Assembly: GCA_026122225.1 (NCBI GenBank)
Contig: JANEZZ010001668.1
Location: forward strand, 1 to 64,000
Source: Heloderma charlesbogerti
Taxonomy: Eukaryota; Chordata; Lepidosauria; Squamata; Helodermatidae
Length of the DNA: 64,000 nucleotides
Direction: 5' to 3'
Shown: piece after piece, positions 56,001-61,963 of the stretch
Position numbering within the stretch: the stretch's first letter is position 1
How the letters are laid out: each line of letters opens with the position of its first letter
Program-made: the position numbers and the translations under genes
The notes under the pieces: model-generated
The model's database searches: none
Seen by the model: only the letters and a program-made list of their open reading frames with translations
Told to the model about the DNA's origin: nothing

Positions 56001-59000
56001 GAGAATGGACATCAATGTTCTTAATGTCAAAGCTGTAAGAGTGGCATTTTCCCACCTTTGGGGAATCCTATCCTGGCACATAATAACCTTCATGCCTTGC
56101 GATTTCTTTCCCAGGAAGCCACTTTGGCAGCTCGGCTCTGCCTTGAGGAGTCCCGAAAAGAGCAGGAAGATCTTGCAGAGGCTACACGGCAGCTGCGTGT
56201 GGCTCTGGTGGAGCTTCAGGGCCAGAAAACGGAGCTGGAGTCCCAAGTGGAGTTATTGCAGTTGCAGAGTCAGCGGCTGCAGAAGCGGGTCAGGTGTGTT
56301 TGTGCCAGCAGCAGATTCATGGCTAGGCTAGGCTGAATTTGGGTGGCCACCAAGTTGTAAGCCACAATCCCTCCTAGTGCATCAGTTAGGAGTGGTGGCA
56401 AGCCCTTTCCTCGAGTGTGTCTCCGCCATTTCTCAGAGAGGGTGTTGGTGGTTTTGGAAGTGGGAAGTTTGGGGTAGCTCATTGGCTTTCTCACTCATGG
56501 AGGGCACTAGCCAAGAGGCATTCCCTGCCTGACACGGATGGAGCTCCCTTCAGGGTACATGGTTTCCACTGCACTGGGGTTTATTTGTCTGAAACTACTT
56601 TATGCCGCCTTTAAAGCAGCGTACATGATAAAAACCATACGAAACAGAGACGATACAATTTCGTAATTGCATACCCGTTAAGAGTTCAATAAAAACAAAG
56701 GGGTGCTATGTGCTTCACACCCTTCCCCCATCTACCACAGCTTGAAGCCAAATGGAAGAGCAGGCAGTGCTAGCTGATGCATGTCGCTTGTGGGCTGTGC
56801 TTCACTTCTCCTTCCCTGTGTCATTTGTAGTGACCTGGAGGAGGATATCAAGAACAAGCAAGAGCAGCTGAAGATGCTGGAGGAAGAAAGCAGTGAAGCA
56901 TCCCCAAGGAAAAAGGAGGAAGCACTCCGAGTCGAAGACCTGCAAGAGAGCGGGCCAGCGGTCAGTGGGAGCAAGCAGCTGGAGTGTTTTTGGGGAGGGG
57001 GGCAAGGCGCCATTTGAGCCAGTCTTCCCATTTCCATTCCAGGGCTCAGGCTGGAATTTGTAGTGGGAATACTTAACAGCACCCTCTTCGAAGAGTGGGG
57101 ATATGCCTTGATGTCTTTTTGTCATAACCCACCACCACCAAAATTCTTGACAAGCTGCTGACTATTAAAATCGGTCATTGCTGGCAAATCCTCAGTTACT
57201 ACTGAACTCTTTAAAAATGTCTCTTTCTCTCTCTCTCTCTCTACATACATATATACACACACACACATGCACGGGGTGGGTTGGGTTGGGGGGAGAAGAA
57301 GTGTGCATATTGTGAATGGTTTTAGTAGCGGAATCATTGTTTAGTGTGCATGGAAGTTTAGAATAGCACCCACAAAAAGGAAGATTCCACATAAACATGT
57401 AAAGCAGTAACAGTGAAGAAGCAATCCTTTTCCTCACCCTTAAAGGGAGACAGTTGAAGCCAGCCCCTCACACCTGGGGTGAGACCACCCTAGGGCAGGG
57501 GCCCACATGTGATTTACAACTGCAGTGGTGGTCAGAGGGGGATGGGATTGGGGATTGGAGAAGATGGGCTACATTTTCAGGCATTGGGGGTGCCTTTTGG
57601 AGGCGTTAACTTTACCCCAAGTTAACTTCAGGTTTCCACGTGGATCATTCCTGTAGTTCTCAGAAAGAGCGAGTGAGAGAGAGAGAGAGAGAGAACAAGA
57701 GAAAGTGGTGTGCATGGACAAAGCCCCAGGTTGAGTGACTCGCATCTTTGGCGGTGGGGCTGGGAAGACCCTTCTCTGCTTGAGAACTTGTTGAACTGTT
57801 GCCACTCGGAGCAGATGGACCTGTGTCTGGCTCTGTCAGTCTAAGGCTGCTTCATATGTTTGTGTGAGGGGAGGGGAGACCCTCTGGATGGGCAGGGTAG
57901 TTCTGAGGAGAGATGATGCAACGTGTTGCCCACCTGAAGGGTCAGCTAGCACTAGGATTCCTTTGACTGAAGCCATCTCCATTAATTGTCCAGGTACCAT
58001 AATTTTCCTGGGCATGGGATTCAGCCCTTACCTCCATATTAATTAACAGACCTTAAAATTGATTAAACCCTCAAGCCCTCCTCCAGAGAGATGGCATCTG
58101 AGACTCCAAAGAGCAATGAAGAAAGCAGCGTCCTCCTGGATCAGTAAGTGAAGGGTGACGCTGTTGTGTTTGTGGCCCTGGGCTTGGACAGTGGTTGGGC
58201 ACAGAGCGGTGGGACAGGTCTGGTTGGCCTCCCTGGCGTTTCCTCCCTCCCTTGAGGGAGGCCACTGGCATGGCGAGAGCCCCCTGGCGGCACTTGCTGT
58301 GCACATCCCCAGGCTTTGAGAATCACTTGGCACTCCATGGGCATGCTCCCCTGCCTGCAGGGTCCGACACTACATTTCTGCCGAAGGGGCCTCACTAAAG
58401 ACTGCCAAGGCATTTTTGGTGCACCAGACGCGCTCCATGAAGAAAAGGCAAACCGCCTTGAGTGCAGCCAAGCAGCACTGGCACCGTGATCTGCAGAGGG
58501 CACACGAGGCCCCTCGGGAGCCTGGCCGTTCCCAGGCGCTGGAGGGCGTGCGCAGGGACCTGGAAGAGGTGAGTGTGGCAGTTCAAGCCAAGGCAGCACT
58601 AAGAGAACCAGCCCACACGAGAGTCTCCGAGCATCCAAACCGACGTGCCCAGACAGGGATATGTGATGGCAGGAAAGCAGCTGGGCTTGTGCTGTGATCC
58701 GGTGAGGCTCCCAGGGCTTTTTCCCAGAGCGTATATGGTGGTTCTCATCTGAGCCTCATGCAGGGGCAGCCCAGCCAGTATTCTCCAGGAGGAGCCACAG
58801 CAGAAGGATTCACTCTTCTGCCTCCTGTGACCAGTAAGGGAGCCTGCTGCCTTCCTGTGGGAGGAACTGAGCAGCAACGGGTGCAAGCTGGTCTTGGAGG
58901 AGGGGGGCGCGCAAGGGACTTGGTGCCTCTTCTTTTGGAATGTGTGTTCCTCCGTTCTCTGTGTCCACTCCCAGGACAGCCCACAAATAATATGAGAATA

Positions 59001-60790
59001 AAATCAACTGTAAAAACAAATTGAAACACCAGAACATTTAAATCATGGCAGGTCCAGAGTTCAGGCCGTCTCAAAGCCCAGTTTAAAAGCCTGTGAAAAG
59101 GAAAAAGTTCGTTGGTTCTTGCTTTGCCATGATCTGCAGTAGTCAGTATGATGCTGACAAGTAACCCAAGGCCTTTTCCCCACAGGAAGGGAGGCAGCTG
59201 GATGAAATAAAAACTGCCATGCGAAGGGGCCAAGCACTGCTGAAGAAGAAGGAGGAGAGGCTGAGCCAGCTGGAGTCCTCGCTGCTGGAGGAGGTAGTAG
59301 CTCCAGCCTGCGTGAGGCCTGTCTGGTCTTGTGGACCGGCGTGGGGCAGAGGGCTTGTGAGGGGGGTAGGGAGGGAGTGGAGTCCCCGATCTTGCCAGCA
59401 TCAACCCAAAAAGGAACGGCAGCCCCAGTGAGGAGGGAGCCACTGTTTGCCAGGGTGTAAACCCAGTTGGGGCGCTTGGAGCGGAATGGAAGTGCTGCTC
59501 AGTCGTGGGAGCCAGTCCACACACAGGTGTGCACACATGCTCACATGTTTGGTTGTGCCCTTCCACCAAATTGGAATGGGGTGTATGTGGCTCCTGCTGT
59601 CCTCAGGCAGCCCCCTTTCTCTTTGGCTGCTCCAAGCTGAGAGGTTCTCCCTGGCCTGGCTGTCAGTGCCTGCAAGCAGTTTTCGCGCGACTCCAGCTCC
59701 AAAGAGAGTGTGGAGGCGAAGGCGATATGGGGGGCAGCTTCTAAGGTTCCACCCTAGGGGCTTCCGTCACTAGTTCTGCCAGTATCCTGCTGCCTGATCG
59801 AGGGTGAGGAGCAGTTGGGGGGCGGGGGGGTGTCACTGCAAAGACCTGTTTGGCAGCCTTGATCTGGCCGCTCGTTCTCATGCCCCCCAAAGGGGGTGGG
59901 CAGGCCAGCCCTGCTCTGCTTTGGAGCCAGCAGCCCTGATCACAGCTGCTCCCTTGGGCTCTGAAGCGGGAATGCTCGCTCTGCTCTTGCCTTCGGGCCA
60001 TCTTTGCTCCTGAGCTGCAGAGGCAGGGAAGCGCGTGTTACAGTACGCACTAAGGAAGACTGTTACCCCTTCTTCTTCCTTAGTTCTCTGATGAAGATAC
60101 GCTGAAGGGAGTGGCATGTAAGAAGATGGTGACCTTTGACCTCAGTGACTCTGAAGGCACGAGCAGTATGATGAGCATCGATGAGTCTCCCCACAAAAGT
60201 AAGAGTTTGGTTAAATACAGCAGCCAACATCCAGGCCCTTTATGCCTGGCCTGGTCCTCTGTTCTCCAGGGTTGGAATCAGCCTGTCAGAGCAGATGAGT
60301 TTTTTGCTTCCAGAAAGTGCCCTCCCCCCTGGACAGCTGTGGGTTGGTTTTAGACTTGTAGGCCCAAGAGTTACCTACCCCATTCCCCCTTGTTTGTCGT
60401 AGTCAGCACCCCTTTCTCTCCCTTTCCCCATAGTAGTGGACTTGAAACCAGACCTCCAGTTCCCCCCCTTGGACAAGATCCAATATCTGACAGACTCCCT
60501 GCAGCGCATCACCGGTGAACTGAACAGTGTTCTCAGCCTCCTGAGCAACTTCAGCAACCAGCAGCCACTGCTCTTCACATCCACTCAGGGCCCAGTGTCC
60601 CCAGGGCCCAGGGATGGCATTCCTCTTGCGACTTATACCTCTCTGGCACGTATCCGTTCTGCTGTTCCGTTTGTGCCGTCAGCTGAGCCTCAGTGGGCCT
60701 GGAGTACTGGCTCAAGTCCCAGCCCCTCAGCTTTGGCTGGCCAGTCCGTGGACAGCATGTTAATGGAGAAGTGGCGCAAGTACTTCCCAG
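19987..60790 (+). CDS. CEP164: CEP164, partial gene (20 recognised exons)
   Basis: Centrosomal protein 164 sits on the distal appendages of the mother centriole and recruits TTBK2 and vesicle-docking factors at the start of cilium formation (family knowledge). Twenty exons, 2767 coding bases in all, have AG/GT borders and phases that agree at every junction. The joined product has an acidic N-terminal part, a coiled coil of about 600 residues rich in E, K, Q, R and L, then C-terminal blocks recalled from vertebrate CEP164: QTRSM, a KKKEE..LSQLESS helix, VTFDLSD, and EKWRKYFP near the end of the last exon. Human CEP164 is about 1460 residues, so roughly 60 percent is here. The WW-domain exons and the final exon(s) are not seen. 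Introns are full of LINEs, DIRS elements and LTRs. Identity is strong; the exact borders of the first four exons are less certain than the rest. Confidence 0.93.
20958..21207 (-). mobile_element. CR1 3' end fragment
   Basis: Antisense CR1 3' end: the ATAGAATCATAGAATAGTAG repeat followed by the standard 3' sequence and the last codons of ORF2. It joins directly to an L2-like tail at about 21208. Confidence 0.93.
21208..21630 (+). mobile_element. L2-like LINE 3' end
   Basis: Sense copy of the end of an L2-type ORF2 ([20 protein letters not shown]) followed by the 3' UTR and tail (CTGCCCAGAGAGCTTTGGC ... TAATAAATAAA). Confidence 0.8.
21786..21893 (+). CDS. CEP164: CEP164 exon b (LSPVLG block)
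   Basis: Thirty-six codons, phase 0 at both ends, acceptor TTTCCAG and donor GTAAGT. It encodes [17 protein letters not shown], matching the conserved VDVLSPVLG block that follows the acidic region in mammalian CEP164. This small block is the best support for calling the more diverged N-terminal exons. Confidence 0.8.
22355..24372 (+). mobile_element. DIRS-type retrotransposon 2, internally deleted
   Basis: About 2 kb with inverted terminal repeats: left 22366-22490 (GAGTCTCATTCAGGAAGCTTC) against right 24205-24345 (GAAGCTTCCTGAATGAGACTC). Inside are only the end of RNase H and the recombinase. A likely internal complementary region lies at about 24000-24100 (TGTGTGATGCACAGAGACCA, GTGGTCAGCTGTGCATTCACAC). 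Gag and the reverse transcriptase are missing. Confidence 0.88.
22630..23960 (+). pseudogene. DIRS 2 RNase H end and tyrosine recombinase, decayed
   Basis: 22630-22875 reads [15 protein letters not shown] and [15 protein letters not shown], the end of the RNase H region. 23090-23960 contains recombinase pieces in several frames: [24 protein letters not shown] N-terminal part near 23115-23190, [20 protein letters not shown] near 23350-23400 (the first catalytic Arg position reads Cys here), and [12 protein letters not shown] near 23885. Many frame breaks. Confidence 0.8.
25015..26300. other. CEP164 intron sequence, no confident feature
   Basis: Non-coding. A hAT-like start (CAGGGGTGCGCAAGCTTCC) appears near 25771, but I could not find its other end. 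Confidence 0.4.
26303..26391 (+). CDS. CEP164: CEP164 exon c
   Basis: Acceptor with a strong pyrimidine tract (CTTTCTCTTGCAG), phase 0 entry and phase 2 exit at a GTACAG donor. The peptide is polar ([19 protein letters not shown]), similar in character and position to the Asp/Ser/Glu-rich segment after LSPVLG in CEP164. The phase matches both neighbouring exons. Confidence 0.7.
28048..28188 (+). CDS. CEP164: CEP164 exon d (diverged linker)
   Basis: An open 141-base segment entering in phase 2 (acceptor GCTGCCAAG) and leaving in phase 2 at a strong GTAAGA donor. It encodes a charged, Ala-rich linker containing [19 protein letters not shown]. Phase agreement on both sides is the main evidence; the peptide itself lies in a poorly conserved part of CEP164 and I cannot align it well. 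It could be a chance ORF, but the exon before and the next exon would still join in phase without it. Confidence 0.5.
28322..29070 (+). mobile_element. L3/CR1-like LINE, 3' portion
   Basis: Sense fragment. The frame 28324-28818 encodes the C-terminal part of ORF2: [59 protein letters not shown]. The 3' end runs to TCCAGCAGGGTTCTTCTTATGTTC at about 29070. It differs from the younger CR1 family here in both protein and tail. Confidence 0.9.
29080..30230. other. CEP164 intron sequence, nothing recognised
   Basis: No exon with good splice sites and no repeat that I recognise. Confidence 0.45.
30381..31975 (-). pseudogene. CR1 reverse transcriptase, frameshifted
   Basis: Two frames. 31484-31975 has [40 protein letters not shown] and RPVSLTSIP. 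30381-31487 (368 codons) has [50 protein letters not shown] and FADDTKLGG (catalytic Asp pair) and then the CR1 C-terminal part. The two are separated at about 31521 by a deletion that changes the frame; the same junction occurs in the copy at 47150-48579. A few C-terminal codons near 30381 are also lost by mutation. Confidence 0.9.
32225..33163 (-). pseudogene. CR1 endonuclease domain
   Basis: 312 codons with [30 protein letters not shown] (catalytic Glu), [15 protein letters not shown] and [12 protein letters not shown] (Asp-His). These are the expected sites of an apurinic-type endonuclease. After the stop at 32225 the frame is broken by several stops through 31976, so it is no longer joined to the reverse transcriptase. 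Confidence 0.9.
33190..34500 (-). CDS. Chimeric frame: CR1 ORF2 tail fused to CR1 ORF1
   Basis: One open frame of 436 codons. Residues 1-99 are a piece of the C-terminal part of a CR1 ORF2 ([24 protein letters not shown]). From about residue 100 it becomes CR1 ORF1: Cys pairs CKVC and CNKC (108-129, zinc-finger/PHD-like), a Leu/Glu helix (130-190), a basic stretch RRRRTRR, and an SGNH-type esterase with [11 protein letters not shown] (Ser277), HVGTN (327-331) and DGLHL (Asp411, His414). An esterase domain in ORF1 is known for CR1-like LINEs. The fusion results from element juxtaposition; I do not claim it is expressed. Confidence 0.85.
   Translation of the reverse strand: MAAKKASAIWGCINRSIASKSREVLVPLYSALVRPHLEYCVQFWAPHFKKDADKLERVQRRATKMIRGLETKPYEERLKDLGMFSLEKRRLRGDMIALFNDSPVVVTCKVCAMFVFLPENNMAYTCNKCKLITLLEEKVSGLERRLSTLRGIREHEEFLDRMGELHQQREDQKLEEQQQDEAVGNAEVKKNGIEDTPWKTVTVRRRRTRRHSAPVEAVELWNRFQVLADETGGQPAEEESQGNLHESEQEAKGQSNRGDETQAYKKKKRRVVVVGDSLLRGIETQVCREDPWTRQVCCLPGGQIRDVTERLPALIKPTARYPFLLIHVGTNTAKWSYEEITSDFEALGRKLKKFGNQIVFSSILRVVRRGIERERKILRVNDWLRRWCRRERFEFWDHGLYFLEDGLLARDGLHLTKAGKNVFGHSMKNFIRRALN
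34204..34602 (-). mobile_element. CR1 ORF2 fragment upstream of full-length CR1
   Basis: Antisense CR1 sequence equivalent to 4 percent of an element ([19 protein letters not shown] and the upstream EKDLGIV region). It has no 3' end of its own: similarity breaks off at 34203 where the other CR1 begins. Confidence 0.9.
34608..34970. mobile_element. Non-autonomous element with long inverted repeats
   Basis: Left arm (ATGCACGCAGCCTGTTTGCT, then AAACAAGCCAGGAAGGGATAGCTTTGTG at about 34690-34717) and right arm (CACAAAGCTATTCCTTCCTGGTTTGTTT at about 34858-34886, then CAGGCTGCGTGCAT at 34925) are inverted copies. Outer ends and target duplication were not resolved. MITE-like; hAT-type origin is a guess. 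Confidence 0.65.
35262..35297. repeat. Alternating purine-pyrimidine repeat
   Basis: CG, TG and CA dinucleotides in unbroken alternation for about 35 bases, the pattern that favours Z-DNA. Confidence 0.85.
35336..35359. repeat. GTTT tetranucleotide repeat
   Basis: About six units of TGTT in a row. Confidence 0.9.
36812..37036 (+). CDS. CEP164: CEP164 exon e (start of coiled coil)
   Basis: Acceptor AATGGCAG, donor CCG/GTGAGC, phase 2 on both sides, 225 bases. The peptide carries [20 protein letters not shown] and then QQKGAALR, closely like the REKLCQEEEEE..RLHQQKE motif in human CEP164. A run of seven Glu codons (GAG/GAT-rich) marks the start of the long coiled coil. Confidence 0.9.
37037..38362. 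other. CEP164 intron, nothing recognised
   Basis: No exon or clear repeat. Confidence 0.45.
38363..39494. mobile_element. Candidate solo LTR
   Basis: About 1.1 kb beginning TGTTATGG and ending ACCCAACA (TG..CA, with TGTT facing AACA), flanked by GGTAT and GATAT, a 5-base duplication with one mismatch. No coding sequence inside. The match of termini and flanks is suggestive only. Confidence 0.45.
39718..39849 (+). CDS. CEP164: CEP164 exon f (coiled coil)
   Basis: 132 bases, phase 2 in and out, acceptor CTGCCTCTTAG and donor CAG/GTACC. It encodes a continuous heptad-type helix ([19 protein letters not shown]) joining exon e in frame, as in the Arg/Glu-rich helix that follows the poly-Glu block in mammalian CEP164. 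Confidence 0.92.
40320..40512 (+). mobile_element. L3/CR1-like LINE 3' end
   Basis: Sense tail with ATTAGATGGACCCTTGGTCT and TCCAGCAGGGCTCTTCTT, same family as 29030-29070. Confidence 0.8.
40934..41302 (+). other. Unidentified 122-codon ORF running into CR1 fragment
   Basis: Open frame starting [20 protein letters not shown], acidic, then Pro-rich, then [18 protein letters not shown] do not recognise it. Its last ~13 codons come from a CR1 fragment (41264 on). It lies in the intron between CEP164 exons f and g and may be the ORF1 or Gag remnant of a retroelement. Confidence 0.3.
41264..41345 (-). mobile_element. Rearranged CR1 scrap
   Basis: Two distant parts of CR1 are joined: 41264-41320 matches the region at 30905-30960, and 41321-41345 matches the region at 32163-32188. 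About 1.2 kb of CR1 is missing between them. Confidence 0.7.
41350..41960 (-). mobile_element. L2-like LINE endonuclease fragment
   Basis: The minus-strand frame at 41756-41950 reads [20 protein letters not shown] and [11 protein letters not shown], the N-terminal endonuclease motif of L2-type ORF2 (NARSI.NK....D...ITETW). Downstream frames are broken. Confidence 0.75.
42431..42647 (+). CDS. CEP164: CEP164 exon g (coiled coil)
   Basis: 217 bases, phase 2 entry, phase 0 exit, acceptor GCTTTTCAG and donor GCG/GTGAGG. The peptide includes [15 protein letters not shown] and [11 protein letters not shown], close to the QKLREELESQQKAE segment of mammalian CEP164. No proline or glycine breaks the helix until near its end. 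Confidence 0.93.
42650..43885. other. CEP164 intron, no confident feature
   Basis: Non-coding. A hAT-like start (CAGGGGTGGGCAACC) is at about 43456 but its partner end was not found. Confidence 0.4.
43894..44281. mobile_element. hAT-like MITE with 8-bp target duplication
   Basis: 388 bases, beginning CAGGGATCCCCAACC and ending GCATTACAGACCCCTG. The termini are short inverted repeats (CAGGGATC against CAGGGGTC). It is flanked by a perfect 8-base duplication GCTTAGAG (43886-43893 and 44282-44289), the length made by hAT transposases. No coding capacity. Confidence 0.92.
44307..45490 (-). mobile_element. L3/CR1-like LINE next to CEP164 exon h
   Basis: Antisense, about 1.2 kb: 3' end at 44307 (AACATAAGAACAGCCCTGTT), ORF2 C-terminal part in several broken frames, and the [11 protein letters not shown] motif of the reverse transcriptase at about 45240-45290 on the minus strand. 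It ends about 15 bases before the acceptor of exon h (45505). Confidence 0.88.
45505..45582 (+). CDS. CEP164: CEP164 exon h (short coiled-coil exon)
   Basis: Twenty-six codons, phase 0 on both sides, acceptor CTTTTGCAG, donor AAG/GTAAAA. It encodes [20 protein letters not shown], part of the continuous coiled coil. An L3-like LINE in antisense ends about 15-20 bases upstream, so the acceptor region directly borders inserted DNA. Confidence 0.88.
46080..46670 (+). pseudogene. DIRS 3 Gag remnant
   Basis: The frame 45892-46236 contains [20 protein letters not shown] and LGVIHLVG, with Cys/His spacing like the C..C....D.H..C..CLG..H motif in DIRS Gag. The sequence after 46300 is rich in Ser codons and broken. 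Confidence 0.55.
47108..47176. repeat. AACAG/AATAG pentanucleotide array
   Basis: A tract of AGAAC units followed by AGAAT units, directly at the 3' end of the CR1 copy, replacing the usual 8-base repeat. Confidence 0.9.
47170..48579 (-). mobile_element. CR1 LINE, 5'-truncated
   Basis: Antisense. Frames: 47241-47783 ([14 protein letters not shown]-terminal part), 47793-48221 (FADDTKLCG), 48146-48430 ([18 protein letters not shown]) and 48427-48579 ([20 protein letters not shown]). The deletion junction at about 48466 is identical to that at 31521. Broken by at least three frame changes. Confidence 0.94.
48960..49083 (+). mobile_element. CR1 3' end scrap
   Basis: Sense CR1 3' end (GAGGCTGGACAGCCATCTGT) with the repeat TCTATGATTCTATGATT at its end. 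Confidence 0.93.
49087..49805 (-). mobile_element. LTR-like repeat inside DIRS 3
   Basis: Ends AGCATGACA at 49805, as the LTR at 8466-8988 ends CCCTGACA. The minus strand has a similar acidic coding-like segment ([26 protein letters not shown]). The left border was not found. The DIRS recombinase resumes just after it. Confidence 0.55.
49806..50575 (+). pseudogene. DIRS 3 tyrosine recombinase remnant
   Basis: Pieces in different frames: [20 protein letters not shown], then [20 protein letters not shown] (the conserved first Arg in SARRVSEL) at 49920-49985, and [20 protein letters not shown] at about 50290-50350. The His-x-x-Arg site has decayed ([16 protein letters not shown]). Confidence 0.8.
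51002..51133 (+). CDS. CEP164: CEP164 exon i (coiled coil)
   Basis: Forty-four codons, phase 0 on both sides, acceptor TTTCCTGGCAG, donor GAG/GTAATG. It begins [20 protein letters not shown] and ends QVLEYERE, matching the [20 protein letters not shown] ... YEHE stretch of mammalian CEP164 in order and spacing. Confidence 0.95.
51943..52065 (+). CDS. CEP164: CEP164 exon j (coiled coil)
   Basis: Forty-one codons, phase 0, acceptor ATGACTGCAG, donor GAG/GTGAGC. Peptide [20 protein letters not shown] corresponds to the [20 protein letters not shown] segment of mammalian CEP164, one of the best-conserved stretches here. Confidence 0.96.
52268..52411 (+). CDS. CEP164: CEP164 exon k (coiled coil)
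   Basis: Forty-eight codons, phase 0, acceptor CTGTGGCAG, donor CAG/GTAGGG. It starts [20 protein letters not shown], equivalent to ERKQRAELLGHLTGELERL in mammalian CEP164, and continues as a Gln/Leu/Glu helix. A CR1 copy begins 120 bases after the donor. Confidence 0.95.
52531..53203 (-). mobile_element. CR1 LINE, 5'-truncated
   Basis: Antisense 3' third of CR1: repeat at 52533-52550, ORF2 end at 52630-53200 ([20 protein letters not shown]). It sits 120 bases after CEP164 exon k. Confidence 0.95.
53646..53729 (+). CDS. CEP164: CEP164 exon l (coiled coil)
   Basis: Twenty-eight codons, phase 0, acceptor TTTGTATAG, donor CAG/GTGAAT. Peptide [20 protein letters not shown] corresponds to [20 protein letters not shown] in mammalian CEP164. 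Confidence 0.94.
53741..54384 (+). mobile_element. LTR-like repeat
   Basis: Sense copy of the family seen at 8466-8988 and 49087-49805: an acidic Ser/Glu stretch (SSNSESELE), then Arg/Lys-rich [14 protein letters not shown], then AATAAAG at 54311 and an end near CTATTTCTGACA. Borders are uncertain. Confidence 0.5.
54921..54989 (+). CDS. CEP164: CEP164 exon m (coiled coil)
   Basis: Twenty-three codons, phase 0, acceptor TTCACACACAG, donor AAT/GTATGT. Peptide [20 protein letters not shown] matches the EETARREKQQLLDVQRQ helix of mammalian CEP164. The acceptor pyrimidine tract is interrupted by CA repeats. Confidence 0.9.
55166..55322 (-). mobile_element. tRNA-derived SINE (antisense)
   Basis: On the minus strand: CACAGCTCAGTGGTAGAGCA (A-box region) and CCCAAGTTCAATTCC (B box), then the shared body (CACTGACTGGCACC on the + strand). 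Same family as 18893-19090. Confidence 0.8.
55790..56035 (+). mobile_element. L3/CR1-like reverse transcriptase scrap
   Basis: Sense sequence reading [20 protein letters not shown], then [10 protein letters not shown] (decayed catalytic site) and SKLGEW. It ends about 80 bases before CEP164 exon n. Confidence 0.82.
56115..56293 (+). CDS. CEP164: CEP164 exon n (coiled coil)
   Basis: 179 bases, phase 0 entry, phase 2 exit, acceptor TTTCTTTCCCAG, donor CAG/GTGTGT. It ends with [20 protein letters not shown], almost the same as [21 protein letters not shown] in mammals. An L3-like LINE fragment stops about 80 bases before it. Confidence 0.96.
56831..56960 (+). CDS. CEP164: CEP164 exon o (end of main coiled coil)
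   Basis: 130 bases, phase 2 entry, acceptor TCATTTGTAG, exit in phase 0 at GCG/GTCAGT, a donor with C at +3. The first base completes a Ser codon with exon n (S-D-L-E). It encodes [20 protein letters not shown] and later RVEDLQES, comparable with SLEAEAQKKQHLL and HIEDLRKS in mammals. Confidence 0.9.
57213..57270. repeat. CT and CA microsatellite
   Basis: CT run followed by mixed AT/CA dinucleotides in the intron after exon o; a separate GA run lies at about 57669-57694. Confidence 0.9.
58091..58143 (+). CDS. CEP164: CEP164 exon p (short, Ser-rich)
   Basis: 53 bases, leaving in phase 2 (GAT CA / GTAAGT). Three possible AG acceptors are in series at 58085-58090; only the last gives a phase 0 entry that fits exon o. 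The peptide [18 protein letters not shown] sits where mammals have a Ser/Leu-rich linker. Good donor and phase, weak conservation. Confidence 0.7.
58361..58568 (+). CDS. CEP164: CEP164 exon q (SAEG / QTRSM block)
   Basis: 208 bases, phase 2 entry, phase 0 exit, acceptor CTGCCTGCAG, donor GAG/GTGAGT. It encodes [20 protein letters not shown] followed by [17 protein letters not shown], matching [20 protein letters not shown] and RSMRRRQTALKAAQQHW in mammals. This is the clearest single proof of identity. Confidence 0.98.
59186..59293 (+). CDS. CEP164: CEP164 exon r (LKKKEE helix)
   Basis: Thirty-six codons, phase 0, acceptor TTTTCCCCACAG, donor GAG/GTAGTA. Peptide [20 protein letters not shown] then [12 protein letters not shown] matches [20 protein letters not shown] and KLNQLESSLWEE in mammalian CEP164. 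Confidence 0.98.
60084..60198 (+). CDS. CEP164: CEP164 exon s (VTFDLSD block)
   Basis: 115 bases, phase 0 entry, phase 1 exit, acceptor TTCTTCCTTAG, donor AAA A/GTAAGA. It encodes [20 protein letters not shown] with the VTFDLSD core and a Ser-rich tail, equivalent to SDEGTLGG...KKAVTFDLSD in mammals. Confidence 0.97.
60434..60790 (+). CDS. CEP164: CEP164 exon t (C-terminal region)
   Basis: 357 bases, phase 1 entry (acceptor CCCCATAG), phase 1 exit at CAG G-type donor GTGAGA. It encodes [19 protein letters not shown], a Pro/Ser-rich segment with [10 protein letters not shown] and PQWAWSTG, and ends [15 protein letters not shown]; mammals have SLRQISSQLSSVLSIL, QWAWDSG and [14 protein letters not shown]. 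About 90 more residues (last exon or exons) are expected downstream and are not seen before 64000. Confidence 0.96.
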
Positions 60791-61397
60791 GTGAGAAGCT
60801 CTGTGGGCACCTTGTTCCCTTGCAACTATTGCAGACTGTCTTCCTTCACCCTGGGCAAAGCAAAACCTGGCAACTGGTGGACAGACATTGGGCCTCCCCG
60901 CCCCCAAGTCTCTGGAGGTAGTCAGGGGCCTAGTGGAAGCTGTGAAGTGCTGGCCAATGGCCAGGGTATCCCTAGTTGTGGGGAGCAGTATGTGCAGTGA
61001 GAGATTTCTTTCCTCATTTCTTTTAATGGAGCAACAGCACCACAGAGCCCAAGACTTGGAAGTTCTCTCTACTTGGCGTCATCCAGTGGGCCAGAAGCTC
61101 AGTAGGAAGTGGGATCTTCTGTAATGGAAGAAGGCCAGCCTGAGGGGCTGAGCTAGGAGGCGCCCTCCACTTCCTCCCCTTGGCCACTTTTTCCCAGCCC
61201 CAGCACTGTTTGGAGGCAGGCTGTTGCTGGCCTGGAAGGGTTCAGTGGGGCTTGCCTGTCCTCCCCCACCCCCAGTCCCTGGAGGTGGGTGTCAGATCGC
61301 TGGGGGAGGTGTGGGAGGGATTGAAGTGGAGCTTCAAACTGCGAGTTGTCAGAACTGTCAGCATGGGCTGTCCAGCCAGCCTTTTGCAGTTCCCATA

Positions 61398-61836
61398 ATC
61401 ATGGAATCATAGAATAGTAGGGTTGGAAGGGGCCTACAAGACCACTGAGTCCAACCCCCTGCTCAGTGCAGGAGTCCAAGTCAAAGCATCCTTGACAGAT
61501 GGCTGTCCAGCCTCGTCTTGAATGCCTCCAGCGTGGGAGACTCCACCACCTCCCTAGGTCATTGGTTCCGTTGTCGGATTGCAGTCAGGAAGTTTTTCCT
61601 GATGTTCAGCCGGAATCTGGCTTCCTGTAACTTGAGCCCATGATTCCGTGCCCTGCACTCTGGGATGATCAAGAAGAGATCCTGGCCTTCCTGTCTGTGA
61701 CAGCCTTTCAAGTACTTGAAGAGTGCTATCATATCTCCCCTCAGTCTTCTCTTCTCAAGGCTAAACATGCCCAGTTCTTTCAGTCTCTCCCCACTGGGCT
61801 TTGTTTCCAGTCCCCTGATCATCTTCGTTGCCCTTC
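61398..61836 (-). mobile_element. CR1 LINE 3' end
   Basis: Antisense: repeat at 61402-61420, standard 3' end, and the last ORF2 codons ([20 protein letters not shown]) up to about 61836, where the palindromic MITE starts. Confidence 0.94.
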
Positions 61837-61963
61837 CCCAACCTGGTGCCCCCCATATGCTTTGCACTCCAGCTCCCATCAGCCTCAGCCAGCACAAGCA
61901 ATGCTCGGGAATCCTGGAAGTTGTCGCCTAAAACATCTGAGGGGCACCAGGTTGGGGAAAGCC
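61836..61963. mobile_element. Short palindromic MITE, second copy
   Basis: CCCAACCTGGTGCCCC on the left pairs with GGGGCACCAGGTTGGG on the right; same family as 6509-6641. It directly abuts the truncated 5' end of CR1. Confidence 0.75.

Noticed and set aside
57001..58090. Search for another exon between CEP164 exons o and p
   Set aside because: The two exons already join in phase, and no segment with good borders and helix-like coding was found.
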